5,308 nucleotides of DNA from an uncultured Lachnospiraceae bacterium (lineage in GTDB: Bacteria; Bacillota; Clostridia; Lachnospirales; Lachnospiraceae): positions 1-5,308 of the forward strand of contig CALZPS010000126.1 in assembly GCA_945827765.1 (NCBI GenBank), given 5' to 3'. The notes beneath the pieces are model-generated. The model saw only the letters and a program-made list of their open reading frames with translations. It was not told the origin of the DNA and made no database searches. This document shows, one piece after another, positions 1-5,183 of this stretch. A program made the translations under genes and the position numbers. How positions within the stretch are numbered: position 1 is the stretch's first letter; each line of letters opens with the position of its first letter.

Positions 1-24
1 CCTAGGGACAAATGGAGAATAAAA

Positions 25-113
25 AATCGCGCCTGCGAGATTCTCCGTCTGCGGCGGGTCGCTTTTGCGACATAATTCCGATTCCGCCGCAGTGCGATCC
101 CCCGGATGGTTTT
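25..113. repeat. Structured GC-rich interspersed repeat, copy A
   Basis: This is a GC-rich block of about 89 bp that recurs at 1617-1706 with about 86% identity, counted by eye (12 differences including two single-base gaps). It folds as a set of nested hairpins. A 5' stem (25-32 with 35-42) has one mismatch. A perfect 9-bp stem CTGCGGCGG (49-57) pairs with CCGCCGCAG (84-92). Inside it, GTCGC (58-62) pairs with GCGAC (67-71) around a TTTT loop. Most differences from copy B fall in loops or spacers, which suggests structure is what is kept. The short ORF running through it (from base 12) looks spurious because it follows the repeat. No transposase is present. A REP- or MITE-like non-autonomous element is the best guess. 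Confidence 0.8.
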
Positions 114-148
114 GTTGTACAGGAAACGAAGTTTCCTGTACAACAAAA
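110..148. repeat. Long perfect inverted repeat (18-bp stem, 3-nt loop)
   Basis: The arm at 110-127 is the exact reverse complement of 131-148, with loop GAA. It abuts the 3' end of repeat copy A. The outer four pairs are T:A and the core includes GTTGTACAGGAAAC. On the plus strand it is followed by A's rather than T's, so it is not a canonical plus-strand terminator. Transcribed leftward, it lies just beyond the T-tract of the terminator at 145-186. It could be the folded tail of the repeat element, a back-up structure, or a cruciform. Copy B has only a short weak counterpart here (TTTCG paired with CGAAA). Confidence 0.8.
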
Positions 149-186
149 AATAACCCGGTCGATTCTTTTCCCTCTCGACCGGGTTA
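145..186 (-). terminator. Intrinsic terminator on the minus strand
   Basis: Read on the minus strand, TAACCCGGTCGA (186-175) pairs perfectly over 12 bp with the arm at 162-151 around a 12-nt A/G-rich loop, and is followed at once by six T's (150-145). This is a textbook rho-independent terminator for leftward transcription. The nearest promoter facing it is at 569-597. It could also be the relic terminator of the thi operon, but the thiC homology stops about 550 bp away. Confidence 0.85.
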
Positions 187-274
187 CTAATGAATTTCCA
201 GTAATTTCATTGTCTACACCTTCTACTTTCTTAGATTATGAGTGTTAAATTAAGTTTTTGTCGGACCGTACCTC

Positions 275-299
275 CTGTTTAGATTCGCTCTGTTTAGAT
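275..299. repeat. 10-bp direct repeat, 15-bp period
   Basis: CTGTTTAGAT occurs at 275-284 and again at 290-299. On the minus strand it lies just before an SD-like AGGAGGT that has no start codon at a usable distance downstream. It may be chance in an AT-rich region or part of an RNA structure or binding site. Confidence 0.5.
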
Positions 300-403
300 G
301 TTCAAGGTCATCTGCTATGGGTCTCTGCCTTTCATATCAACCATCTCCCTCAAGTAACTTATCTATAATGAACTCTTTCAGAGATTGTAAAAGAATGAAA
401 ACA

Positions 404-467
404 TTATGCCATTGGACTATACCTCTTTCTCTAAATTCATTTTGCCGAACTACTTATGCCATTGGAC
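404..467. repeat. 14-bp direct repeat, 50-bp period
   Basis: TTATGCCATTGGAC is present exactly at 404-417 and 454-467. The 50-bp spacing is not a multiple of three, so the two copies are read in different frames on either strand, which argues against a duplicated peptide. Both copies lie inside the candidate minus-strand transcript, 95-160 nt after its predicted start. Confidence 0.75.
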
Positions 468-560
468 CGTCCTCCATTTTCTGAACCGAACCGCTTAACC
501 CTTCTTCAATTTCTTCCGGAAAAAACTTCCTCTGTTTGTGTTAGTGTTTCGTTTCTTTTG

Positions 561-573
561 ATAGTTCAACTAT
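561..573. promoter_or_regulatory. Operator-like inverted repeat over the -10/start region
   Basis: ATAGTT-C-AACTAT is a perfect 6-1-6 inverted repeat. It overlaps the -10 box (574-569) and predicted start of the minus-strand promoter, the usual place for a repressor site. No regulator gene is visible in the window, and the motif was not assigned to a known family. Confidence 0.4.
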
Positions 574-597
574 ACACCACAAACCATTATTTGTCAA
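569..597 (-). promoter_or_regulatory. Sigma-A type promoter, leftward
   Basis: On the minus strand TTGACA (597-592) is separated by exactly 17 nt from TATAGT (574-569). The -35 is a consensus match and the -10 matches 5 of 6. It lies in a very AT-rich stretch and reads away from the thi remnant towards the terminator at 186-145. Because spacing and both boxes fit, this is one of the two best promoters in the window, along with that of thrS. Confidence 0.75.
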
Positions 598-622
598 CTA
601 TTTATTTGATTTTTATTTATAT

Positions 623-636
623 TCAGAATATTCTGA
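623..636. promoter_or_regulatory. 14-bp perfect palindrome upstream of the leftward promoter
   Basis: TCAGAATATTCTGA equals its own reverse complement. It lies 25 bp upstream of the -35 box of the minus-strand promoter, a position suited to an activator or upstream repressor site. The binding protein is unknown. Chance in AT-rich DNA cannot be excluded, but the G/C bases sit symmetrically. Confidence 0.4.
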
Positions 637-737
637 TATTTTATGGTGAAGCACAGACTCTCTGCCACTGGTGGTTCTTTCAGCATGAAGACCAGACTCT
701 TTCAGAGACGTTGCCTGACAAATACGCCTGACCCATG

Positions 738-1249
738 GAACGGCGCCCCCATACAGATAGTCTGCTGTATTTTCATATTCGCCTCAATCTGGTCAAGCGG
801 CATATGTCCGGGGCCTTCCACCATAACCTGTACGTCTTTTGCCCACGCACGTTTTGTCAGTTCGCCGAGGCGGACAAGCTCTTCTATCTGACACACATCA
901 CTGGCATCAGCAAGACATCCGGGGCGGCAGGCATCTCCGAGCGAAATCGTCACATCGTATTCTCGGCAGATATCCAGAATTTCATCAAAATATTCGTAAA
1001 ATGGATTTTCCTCTCCGGTCATACTCATCCATGCAAACACCAGCGAACCACATCAATGAAATCTTTGGCGGTGAGTGTGGCCAAATCCCTCTGATAATGA
1101 ATCACACTGTCGTATACCGGAACGGTTCCTATCATCGCCGGGCACTCGCTTGTCAGTTTCTTTCTGAACGGCTGGGTGTTTCCGTGTGAAGAGAGATCCA
1201 TGATAGCCTCTGCTCCCATATCGACCGCAGCCATGACTTTCTTCATTTT
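738..1249 (-). pseudogene. thiC: thiC remnant (phosphomethylpyrimidine synthase), two fragments
   Basis: ThiC is the radical-SAM enzyme that turns aminoimidazole ribotide into HMP-phosphate for thiamine. Two stretches in different frames match it. The first is 1249-1046, with AEAIMDLSSHGNT and AMIGTVPVYD. The second is 1037-738, with [43 protein letters not shown] and GAPF. The N-terminal part before about EKVKKA of the family is missing. Roughly 40 residues between the fragments, including the conserved DFLTIHAG-type region, are deleted with a frameshift near 1038-1046. Homology stops abruptly after GAPF at 738, where the family continues YVLGP. The C-terminal radical-SAM cysteine cluster is therefore absent. 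The gene cannot work. It is the last member of the decayed thiM-thiE-thiC row. Confidence 0.92.
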
Positions 1250-1250
1250 A

Positions 1251-1364
1251 TCATGGCTGCACCATCTTTTCCGTCAGAACTTTCAGTTGAGCCGTTGCCG
1301 TACGGATATCCTCTGCAGCAAAAATCGCACTGATTACCGCAATTCCACAGATTCCGCTGCCTTT
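1251..1364 (-). pseudogene. thiE: thiE remnant (thiamine-phosphate synthase C-terminus)
   Basis: The minus-strand frame 1364-1254 reads KGSGICGIAVISAIFAAEDI, continues to LTEKMVQP, and stops at 1251-1253. This fits the last 37 or so residues of ThiE, which joins HMP-PP to thiazole phosphate. The GIAVISAIF strand and phosphate-binding region near the C-terminus are typical. About 170 N-terminal residues are gone, replaced by a direct join to thiM sequence at about 1364. The natural stop survives, and the thiC remnant follows at once (the TGA overlaps the thiC junction). The piece is short, so the identification rests on the GIAVISAIFA signature plus its thi neighbours. Confidence 0.8.
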
Positions 1365-1503
1365 TGTTGTCCCACTGCCCAGCGCCAATGTTTTAATTTC
1401 CGATATGCAGGACATTCGCCACATCATTTACCGTGACATAATTCGTGATATTATGCACGAGCGGGGTTGATTTTCTTACATTTTCAAGACATTTTCCAAA
1501 CAT
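1365..1503 (-). pseudogene. thiM: thiM remnant (hydroxyethylthiazole kinase), N-terminus plus internal piece
   Basis: ThiM phosphorylates hydroxyethylthiazole in thiamine salvage. ATG at 1503 follows a good SD (GAGGA at 1515-1511, 7 nt away). The first 32 codons read as an authentic ThiM start, with TPLVHNITNYVTVNDVANVL. After base 1408 a large deletion with frameshift leads to ISEIKTLALGSGTT (1406-1365), the family's RGN-x-SEI region from the middle of the protein. The sequence then jumps into thiE. About 90 residues are lost at the first join, and the whole C-terminal half is missing. The start and SD look intact, so a short nonsense peptide could still be translated. Family length is about 270 residues. 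Confidence 0.9.
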
Positions 1504-1616
1504 TTTTCTTTCCTCTTTTCTTCGATTTTTTGCTTGACAGGGGTCTTCATTGTAAGCCGTATATCTTCTCATTCCAAAAGTACACCGGACAATTTTGTCG
1601 TATGTATGGGCACAAA

Positions 1617-1706
1617 GAATCTCGCTTGCGAGATTCCCCGCCTGCGGCGGGTCGCTTTAGCGACACAGTTCCTTTCCGCCGCAGTACGATTCCCCCGGAG
1701 GGTTTT
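1617..1706. repeat. Structured GC-rich interspersed repeat, copy B
   Basis: This is the second copy of the element at 25-113, in the same orientation. Its stems are the better preserved. GAATCTCGC (1617-1625) pairs perfectly with GCGAGATTC (1628-1636). CTGCGGCGG (1642-1650) pairs with CCGCCGCAG (1676-1684). GTCGCT (1651-1656) pairs with AGCGAC (1659-1664). It lies between the thiM start and the thrS promoter, where a thi leader or riboswitch would normally be. ORFs running through it share the repeat's translation with copy A in matching frames and are judged spurious. Confidence 0.8.
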
Positions 1707-1740
1707 CGTCATAAGTGCCGAAACAAATTCTTATCGAAAA

Positions 1741-1791
1741 GCTGAAATGTTTTTATTATCTTAACGCTGAAATATTTTTTATTATCTTAAT
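1741..1791 (+). repeat. Imperfect 25/26-bp tandem duplication upstream of the thrS promoter
   Basis: Two consecutive units begin GCTGAAAT and end TTATTATCTTAA (1741-1765 and 1766-1791). They differ by one substitution, one extra T and the last base. A third GCT starts just before the -35 box. The T/A-rich tracts sit where an UP element would contact RNA polymerase, so the duplication may alter thrS promoter strength; that role is inference. Confidence 0.75.
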
Positions 1792-1793
1792 GC

Positions 1794-1821
1794 TTGACAA
1801 AGATTTTGGCAATGTTATAAT
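1794..1821 (+). promoter_or_regulatory. thrS promoter (extended -10)
   Basis: TTGACA at 1794-1799 is a perfect -35. TATAAT at 1816-1821 is a perfect -10, preceded by TGT (TG at 1813-1814, the extended -10). The spacer is 16 nt. The predicted start is about 1828, directly ahead of the T-box stem I. Both hexamers are consensus, as expected for a promoter whose output is controlled later by attenuation. Confidence 0.88.
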
Positions 1822-1827
1822 ACCTGA

Positions 1828-2057
1828 TAGAAAGCGTTGAAGAGAAGAGTAAGCAGTAAAATGGCTGCAGAGAGGGATGAAATGGTGTGAAATCCCGCCG
1901 GATTACTGTCTGAAGACCACCTCTGAGCGGCCCTAATACGGCACGGTGATTCCGTTATCATCAAATGAAGCGGGTACATATTTGTACCAAAAAGGGTGGA
2001 ACCGCGAGTCATATGCTCGTCCCTTTCGACAGAAAAGTCGGAAGAGACGGGCTTTTC
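1828..2057 (+). promoter_or_regulatory. T-box leader (threonine, specifier ACC)
   Basis: This is a tRNA-sensing leader that lets transcription pass only when uncharged tRNA-Thr binds. Stem I distal part: AGAG at 1871-1874, GGGAT (1874-1878) pairing with ATCCC (1892-1896), and the conserved GGTG loop at 1884-1887. The specifier region reads GAAG-ACC-ACC-TCTGAG; ACC at 1916-1918, followed by A, is the likely specifier codon, and the next triplet is ACC too. The T-box proper AGGGTGGAACCGCG is at 1993-2006. Its TGGA should pair with the free tRNA end, implying discriminator U73. The 3' end holds mutually exclusive antiterminator and terminator folds. The gene downstream is thrS, which agrees with the specifier. 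Confidence 0.95.
2015..2057 (+). terminator. T-box intrinsic terminator
   Basis: The 16-nt arm GCTCGTCCCTTTCGAC (2015-2030) pairs with 2037-2052 across an AGAAAA loop, with two G-U pairs and one C-A mismatch, and is followed by TTTTCTGTT. The 5' arm includes TCCCTTT, which would otherwise pair with AAAGGG before the T-box motif to make the antiterminator. This is the expected attenuation switch. Confidence 0.92.
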
Positions 2058-2091
2058 TGTTGCTCATAAATATAACAAAAGGAGAACGATT

Positions 2092-4053
2092 ATGATTATT
2101 ACACTGAAAGACGGATCCCAGAAAGAATATTCCCAGTCCATGTCTGTCTACGCTATTGCAAAGGACATCAGTGAAGGACTTGCAAGAGCTGCCTGCGCCG
2201 GAGAAGTGGACGGCAAGGTTGTGGATCTTCGCACGATTATTGAAAATGACTGTACACTGAATATTCTTACATTCAATGACGAGGCAGGAAAAGCTGCTTA
2301 CCGGCATACAACTTCCCATGTTCTGGCGGAGGCTGTAAAGAGACTGTATCCGGATGCCAAACTGGCAATCGGACCTTCTATTGACAGCGGATTTTACTAT
2401 GATTTTGACTGTGAAAGTTTCAGCAGAGAATCCCTTGACAAAATCGAGGCTGAAATGAAAAAAATCATCAAAGAGGGGCATGAAATTACTAGATTCACAC
2501 TGCCCCGCGAGGAAGCCATCCAGTTTATGAAAGAGAGGAATGAGCCATACAAAGTGGAGCTGATTGAAGAGCTCCCGGAAGGCTCAGAGATTTCTTTCTA
2601 CGATCAGGGCGGTTTCGTCGACCTGTGTGCAGGACCACACCTGATGTCCACCAAAGGCATCAAAGCATTCAAGCTGACTTCCTCCTCCATGGCTTACTGG
2701 AGAGGCGATTCCGACAAAGCCCGGCTCCAGAGAATCTACGGCACAGCCTACAACAAGAAAGAGGAGCTCAATGCTCATCTGGAACGGATGGAGGACGCAA
2801 AACGCCGCGACCACAACAGACTTGGCCGTGAGATGGAGCTGTTTACCACCGTTGATGTTGTGGGACAGGGACTTCCGCTGTTCACCCCGAAGGGGACAAA
2901 AATGATCATGAAACTGCAGCGCTGGATCGAAGATCTGGAGGATAACGAGTGGGGCTATGTCCGCACCAGAACCCCTTTGATGGCCAAAAGCGATCTGTAC
3001 AAGATTTCCGGTCACTGGGATCATTACAAAGATGGCATGTTCGTCCTTGGCGACGAAGAGAAGGATAAAGAAGTATTTGCTCTGCGCCCGATGACCTGCC
3101 CGTTCCAGTATTATGTGTATAAAAACACACAGAAATCCTACCGGGATCTGCCCTATCGTATGGGCGAGACTTCAACACTGTTCCGCGCGGAGGATTCCGG
3201 AGAAATGCATGGTCTGACACGTGTCCGCCAGTTTACGATTTCCGAGGGCCATCTGGTTATCCGTCCGGATCAGGCTGAGGAAGAACTGAAAAGCTGTCTG
3301 GATCTGGCATATTATGTGCTGGATACCCTTGGTCTGGCAGACGATGTAACCTTCCGTCTCTCCAAATGGGATCCGAACAACAAGGAAAAATACCTGGGCG
3401 ATGAAAACTACTGGGAATCCACACAGAATGCATTACGCGAAGTACTGAAAGAAAAGAATCTTCCATTTACGGAAGCAGAAGGTGAAGCTGCTTTCTATGG
3501 TCCGAAGATCGATATTCAGGCAAAAAATGTATATGGCAAGGAAGACACTATGATCACCATTCAGCTTGACTGTGCGATTGCTGAAAATTTTGACATGAGC
3601 TACATTGACCAGAACGGCAATAAGGTTCGCCCATACATCATCCACAGAACATCTCTGGGATGCTACGAGAGAACTCTGGCCTGGCTGATTGAAAAATATG
3701 CCGGCAAATTCCCTACATGGCTGTGTCCGGAACAAGTGCGTGTCCTTCCCATCTCCGAAAAGTATACAGCATATGCTGACGAGGTATTGAAGGCACTGAA
3801 AGCAAACGGAATTGATGCGACTGTGGACTATCGTTCTGAAAAGATCGGATTCAAAATCCGCGAAGCCCGCATGGACAAACTGCCTTATATGCTGGTGATC
3901 GGACAGCAGGAGGCGGCTGACCATACCGTATCCGTAAGAAGCAGATTTGCGGGAGATGAAGGTGTGAAATCTCTGGAACAGTTCATCGATGATATCTGCA
4001 AAGAAATCCGGACAAAAGAAATCCGCGAAGAAATAGCTGCGGATCAGAAATAA
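2092..4053 (+). CDS. thrS: Threonine-tRNA ligase (ThrRS)
   Basis: This cytoplasmic enzyme charges tRNA-Thr with threonine and removes mis-attached serine. It has 653 residues, near the family norm (about 640). The order is a TGS domain (1-60), the editing domain with HxxxH (His72, His76) and CAGPH (Cys179, His183), the class II core (about 243-540), and the anticodon-binding domain (about 545-640). Zinc ligands appear to be Cys336, His387 and His518. Motif 2 Arg is at TLFR (365) and motif 3 Arg is Arg527. The start at 2092 follows AAGGAG (2079-2084) with 7-nt spacing. A longer frame back to 1996 would run through the T-box terminator and is rejected. The core differs from the E. coli type: RPMTCPFQ replaces RPMNCPGH, and FTISEGH replaces FTQDDAH. 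It is controlled by the upstream T-box. Confidence 0.97.
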   Translation: MIITLKDGSQKEYSQSMSVYAIAKDISEGLARAACAGEVDGKVVDLRTIIENDCTLNILTFNDEAGKAAYRHTTSHVLAEAVKRLYPDAKLAIGPSIDSGFYYDFDCESFSRESLDKIEAEMKKIIKEGHEITRFTLPREEAIQFMKERNEPYKVELIEELPEGSEISFYDQGGFVDLCAGPHLMSTKGIKAFKLTSSSMAYWRGDSDKARLQRIYGTAYNKKEELNAHLERMEDAKRRDHNRLGREMELFTTVDVVGQGLPLFTPKGTKMIMKLQRWIEDLEDNEWGYVRTRTPLMAKSDLYKISGHWDHYKDGMFVLGDEEKDKEVFALRPMTCPFQYYVYKNTQKSYRDLPYRMGETSTLFRAEDSGEMHGLTRVRQFTISEGHLVIRPDQAEEELKSCLDLAYYVLDTLGLADDVTFRLSKWDPNNKEKYLGDENYWESTQNALREVLKEKNLPFTEAEGEAAFYGPKIDIQAKNVYGKEDTMITIQLDCAIAENFDMSYIDQNGNKVRPYIIHRTSLGCYERTLAWLIEKYAGKFPTWLCPEQVRVLPISEKYTAYADEVLKALKANGIDATVDYRSEKIGFKIREARMDKLPYMLVIGQQEAADHTVSVRSRFAGDEGVKSLEQFIDDICKEIRTKEIREEIAADQK

Positions 4054-4075
4054 TTCAAAATTTCAATCGTTCATT

Positions 4076-4109
4076 AAGAGTGTCACTCCTTTATGTGGCA
4101 CTCTTTTTT
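4076..4109 (+). terminator. thrS intrinsic terminator
   Basis: AAGAGTGTCAC (4076-4086) pairs with GTGGCACTCTT (4095-4105) over 11 bp with one G-U pair, an 8-nt loop, and T's to 4109. It begins 22 nt after the thrS stop. Confidence 0.93.
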
Positions 4110-4119
4110 CTGTATACCA

Positions 4120-4150
4120 GAACTGCGCACTATTTTCTAGTGCGCAGTTC
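4120..4150. terminator. Perfect 13-bp stem-loop between convergent genes
   Basis: GAACTGCGCACTA (4120-4132) pairs perfectly with 4138-4150 around TTTTC. It starts 33 nt past the guaA stop on the minus strand, so it is the likely 3' end structure of guaA. It lacks a downstream T-tract in that direction, and has only CTATTATTT on the plus side. It may act as a weak bidirectional terminator or an RNA-stabilising 3' hairpin. Confidence 0.55.
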
Positions 4151-4183
4151 CTATTATTTATGCGTGTTTTAAAATCTAACGAT

Positions 4184-5164
4184 TTATTCCCACTCAATTG
4201 TCCCACACGGCTTTGGTGTCAAATCATACAGCACACGGTTGACTCCCGGCACCTCGTGGGTAATGCGGTCGGTAATGTGCTCCAGCAATTCAAACGGCAC
4301 ATTCTCTACTGTCGCCGTCATTGCGTCCACCGTATTAACGGCACGCAGGATGACCGGATACGCGAACGTACGTGAACCATTGCTCACGCCGACGGAGCAA
4401 AAGTCAGGCACGGCCGTAAAATACTGCCAAACCTTGCCTTCCAGTCCGTTTTTGGCGAATTCCTCACGCAGGATCGCATCCGACTCTCGCACGATTTCCA
4501 GACGTTCGCGGGTGATTGCGCCCAGACAGCGCACGCCAAGTCCCGGTCCCGGAAACGGCTGACGATAAACCATGCCATCCGGCAGCCCCAGCGCCTTACC
4601 TACGACACGCACTTCATCCTTATACAAAAACTTCAGCGGCTCTACCAACTCAAACTGCAGATCCTCCGGCAAACCACCGACATTGTGATGCGCCTTTACG
4701 CCATCACTTTCGATGATATCCGGATAAATGGTTCCCTGCGCCAGAAATTCAATGCCTTCCTGCTTGCGGGCCTCTTCCTCAAATACGCGGATAAACTCTG
4801 CCCCGATAATCTTACGTTTCTTCTCCGGTTCGGCCACGCCTGCCAGCTTGTCCAGGAACCGATCCACAGCATCCACATAAATCAGGTTGGCATCCATCTG
4901 ATTGCGGAATACATCTACCACCTGCTCCGGCTCACCTTTGCGCAGCAGCCCATGATTGACATGAACACAGACCAACTGTCTGCCAATCGCTTTAATCAAT
5001 AATGCTGCAACGACAGAAGAATCCACGCCGCCGGAAAGTGCCAGCAGCACCTTCTTCCCGCCAACCTGTGCATGAATCGCCTCTACCTGTTCCTCGATAA
5101 ACGCCTCTGCCAGTTCTGTCGTTGTAATACGTTCCATTCTGTCCGGTCTTTTGTTATTTTCCAT
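4184..5164 (-). CDS. guaA: GMP synthase, ATP-pyrophosphatase subunit without glutaminase domain
   Basis: GMP synthase adenylates XMP and replaces the adduct with ammonia to give GMP, the last step of guanine nucleotide synthesis. The 326 residues hold the PP-loop LSGGVDSS (43-50), the [12 protein letters not shown] segment (68-78), the QGTIYPD motif (143-149), [12 protein letters not shown] (201-212) and the dimerisation domain ending KPCGTIEWE. The usual bacterial enzyme is about 510-525 residues with an N-terminal class I glutaminase of about 200; that domain is absent and no glutaminase gene is visible upstream. ATG at 5164 follows GGAGG (5175-5171) with 6-nt spacing; the longer frame back to 5215 overlaps the upstream gene and lacks a good SD. 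Nothing looks broken, so it is probably a two-subunit type like the archaeal form, or one using free ammonia. It is convergent with thrS and 19 nt after a GGDEF gene. Confidence 0.93.
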   Translation of the reverse strand: MENNKRPDRMERITTTELAEAFIEEQVEAIHAQVGGKKVLLALSGGVDSSVVAALLIKAIGRQLVCVHVNHGLLRKGEPEQVVDVFRNQMDANLIYVDAVDRFLDKLAGVAEPEKKRKIIGAEFIRVFEEEARKQEGIEFLAQGTIYPDIIESDGVKAHHNVGGLPEDLQFELVEPLKFLYKDEVRVVGKALGLPDGMVYRQPFPGPGLGVRCLGAITRERLEIVRESDAILREEFAKNGLEGKVWQYFTAVPDFCSVGVSNGSRTFAYPVILRAVNTVDAMTATVENVPFELLEHITDRITHEVPGVNRVLYDLTPKPCGTIEWE

Positions 5165-5183
5165 GATTTTCCTCCGATAAACT

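Larger units (their letters stand above)
145..562 (-). other. Candidate orphan transcription unit of about 415 nt, no clear ORF
   Basis: A strong minus-strand promoter (-35 and -10 at 597-569) predicts a start near 562, and a strong terminator ends at about 145. No ORF with a credible start and SD longer than about 10 codons lies between them. Tiny possibilities exist, such as MEDGPMA near 477-454 or MKLLEIH near 212-189, but none is convincing. One minus-strand frame (540-253) is broken by only two stops and has protein-like composition, so a decayed small gene is an alternative. Repeated sequence motifs inside (404-467 and 275-299) are not in phase with any reading frame. I do not recognise a known RNA family; 6S, SRP, tmRNA and RNase P hallmarks were looked for and not seen. 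A non-coding RNA, a peptide transcript or a gene relic are all possible. Confidence 0.35.

Noticed and set aside
12..248. Plus-strand ORF of 78 codons at the left end
   Set aside because: It runs through repeat copy A, the long hairpin and a terminator, has no proper SD, and resembles only the translation of repeat copy B.
372..708. Shared ACTCTTTCAGAGA at 372-384 and 696-708
   Set aside because: It is a short, partly palindromic string in AT-rich DNA with no matching flanks, so chance is likely.
456..731. Plus-strand ORF of 91 codons
   Set aside because: It is antisense to the promoter region and has no SD or recognisable domain.
1536..1565. Second plus-strand promoter with TTGACA near 1536-1541
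   Set aside because: No -10-like hexamer at 16-18 nt; the nearest TATA-like sequence is 20 nt away.
1504..1616. TPP riboswitch upstream of thiM
   Set aside because: No CTGAGA or related core sequences could be found on the minus strand.
1467..1764. Two plus-strand ORFs (1467-1745 and 1534-1764)
   Set aside because: They are antisense to the thiM start and pass through repeat copy B; protein similarity to the left-end ORF is due to the shared repeat.
1996..2091. Longer thrS start at 1996
   Set aside because: The added 32 residues lie in the T-box motif and terminator; ATG 2092 has a good SD and gives the normal TGS N-terminus.
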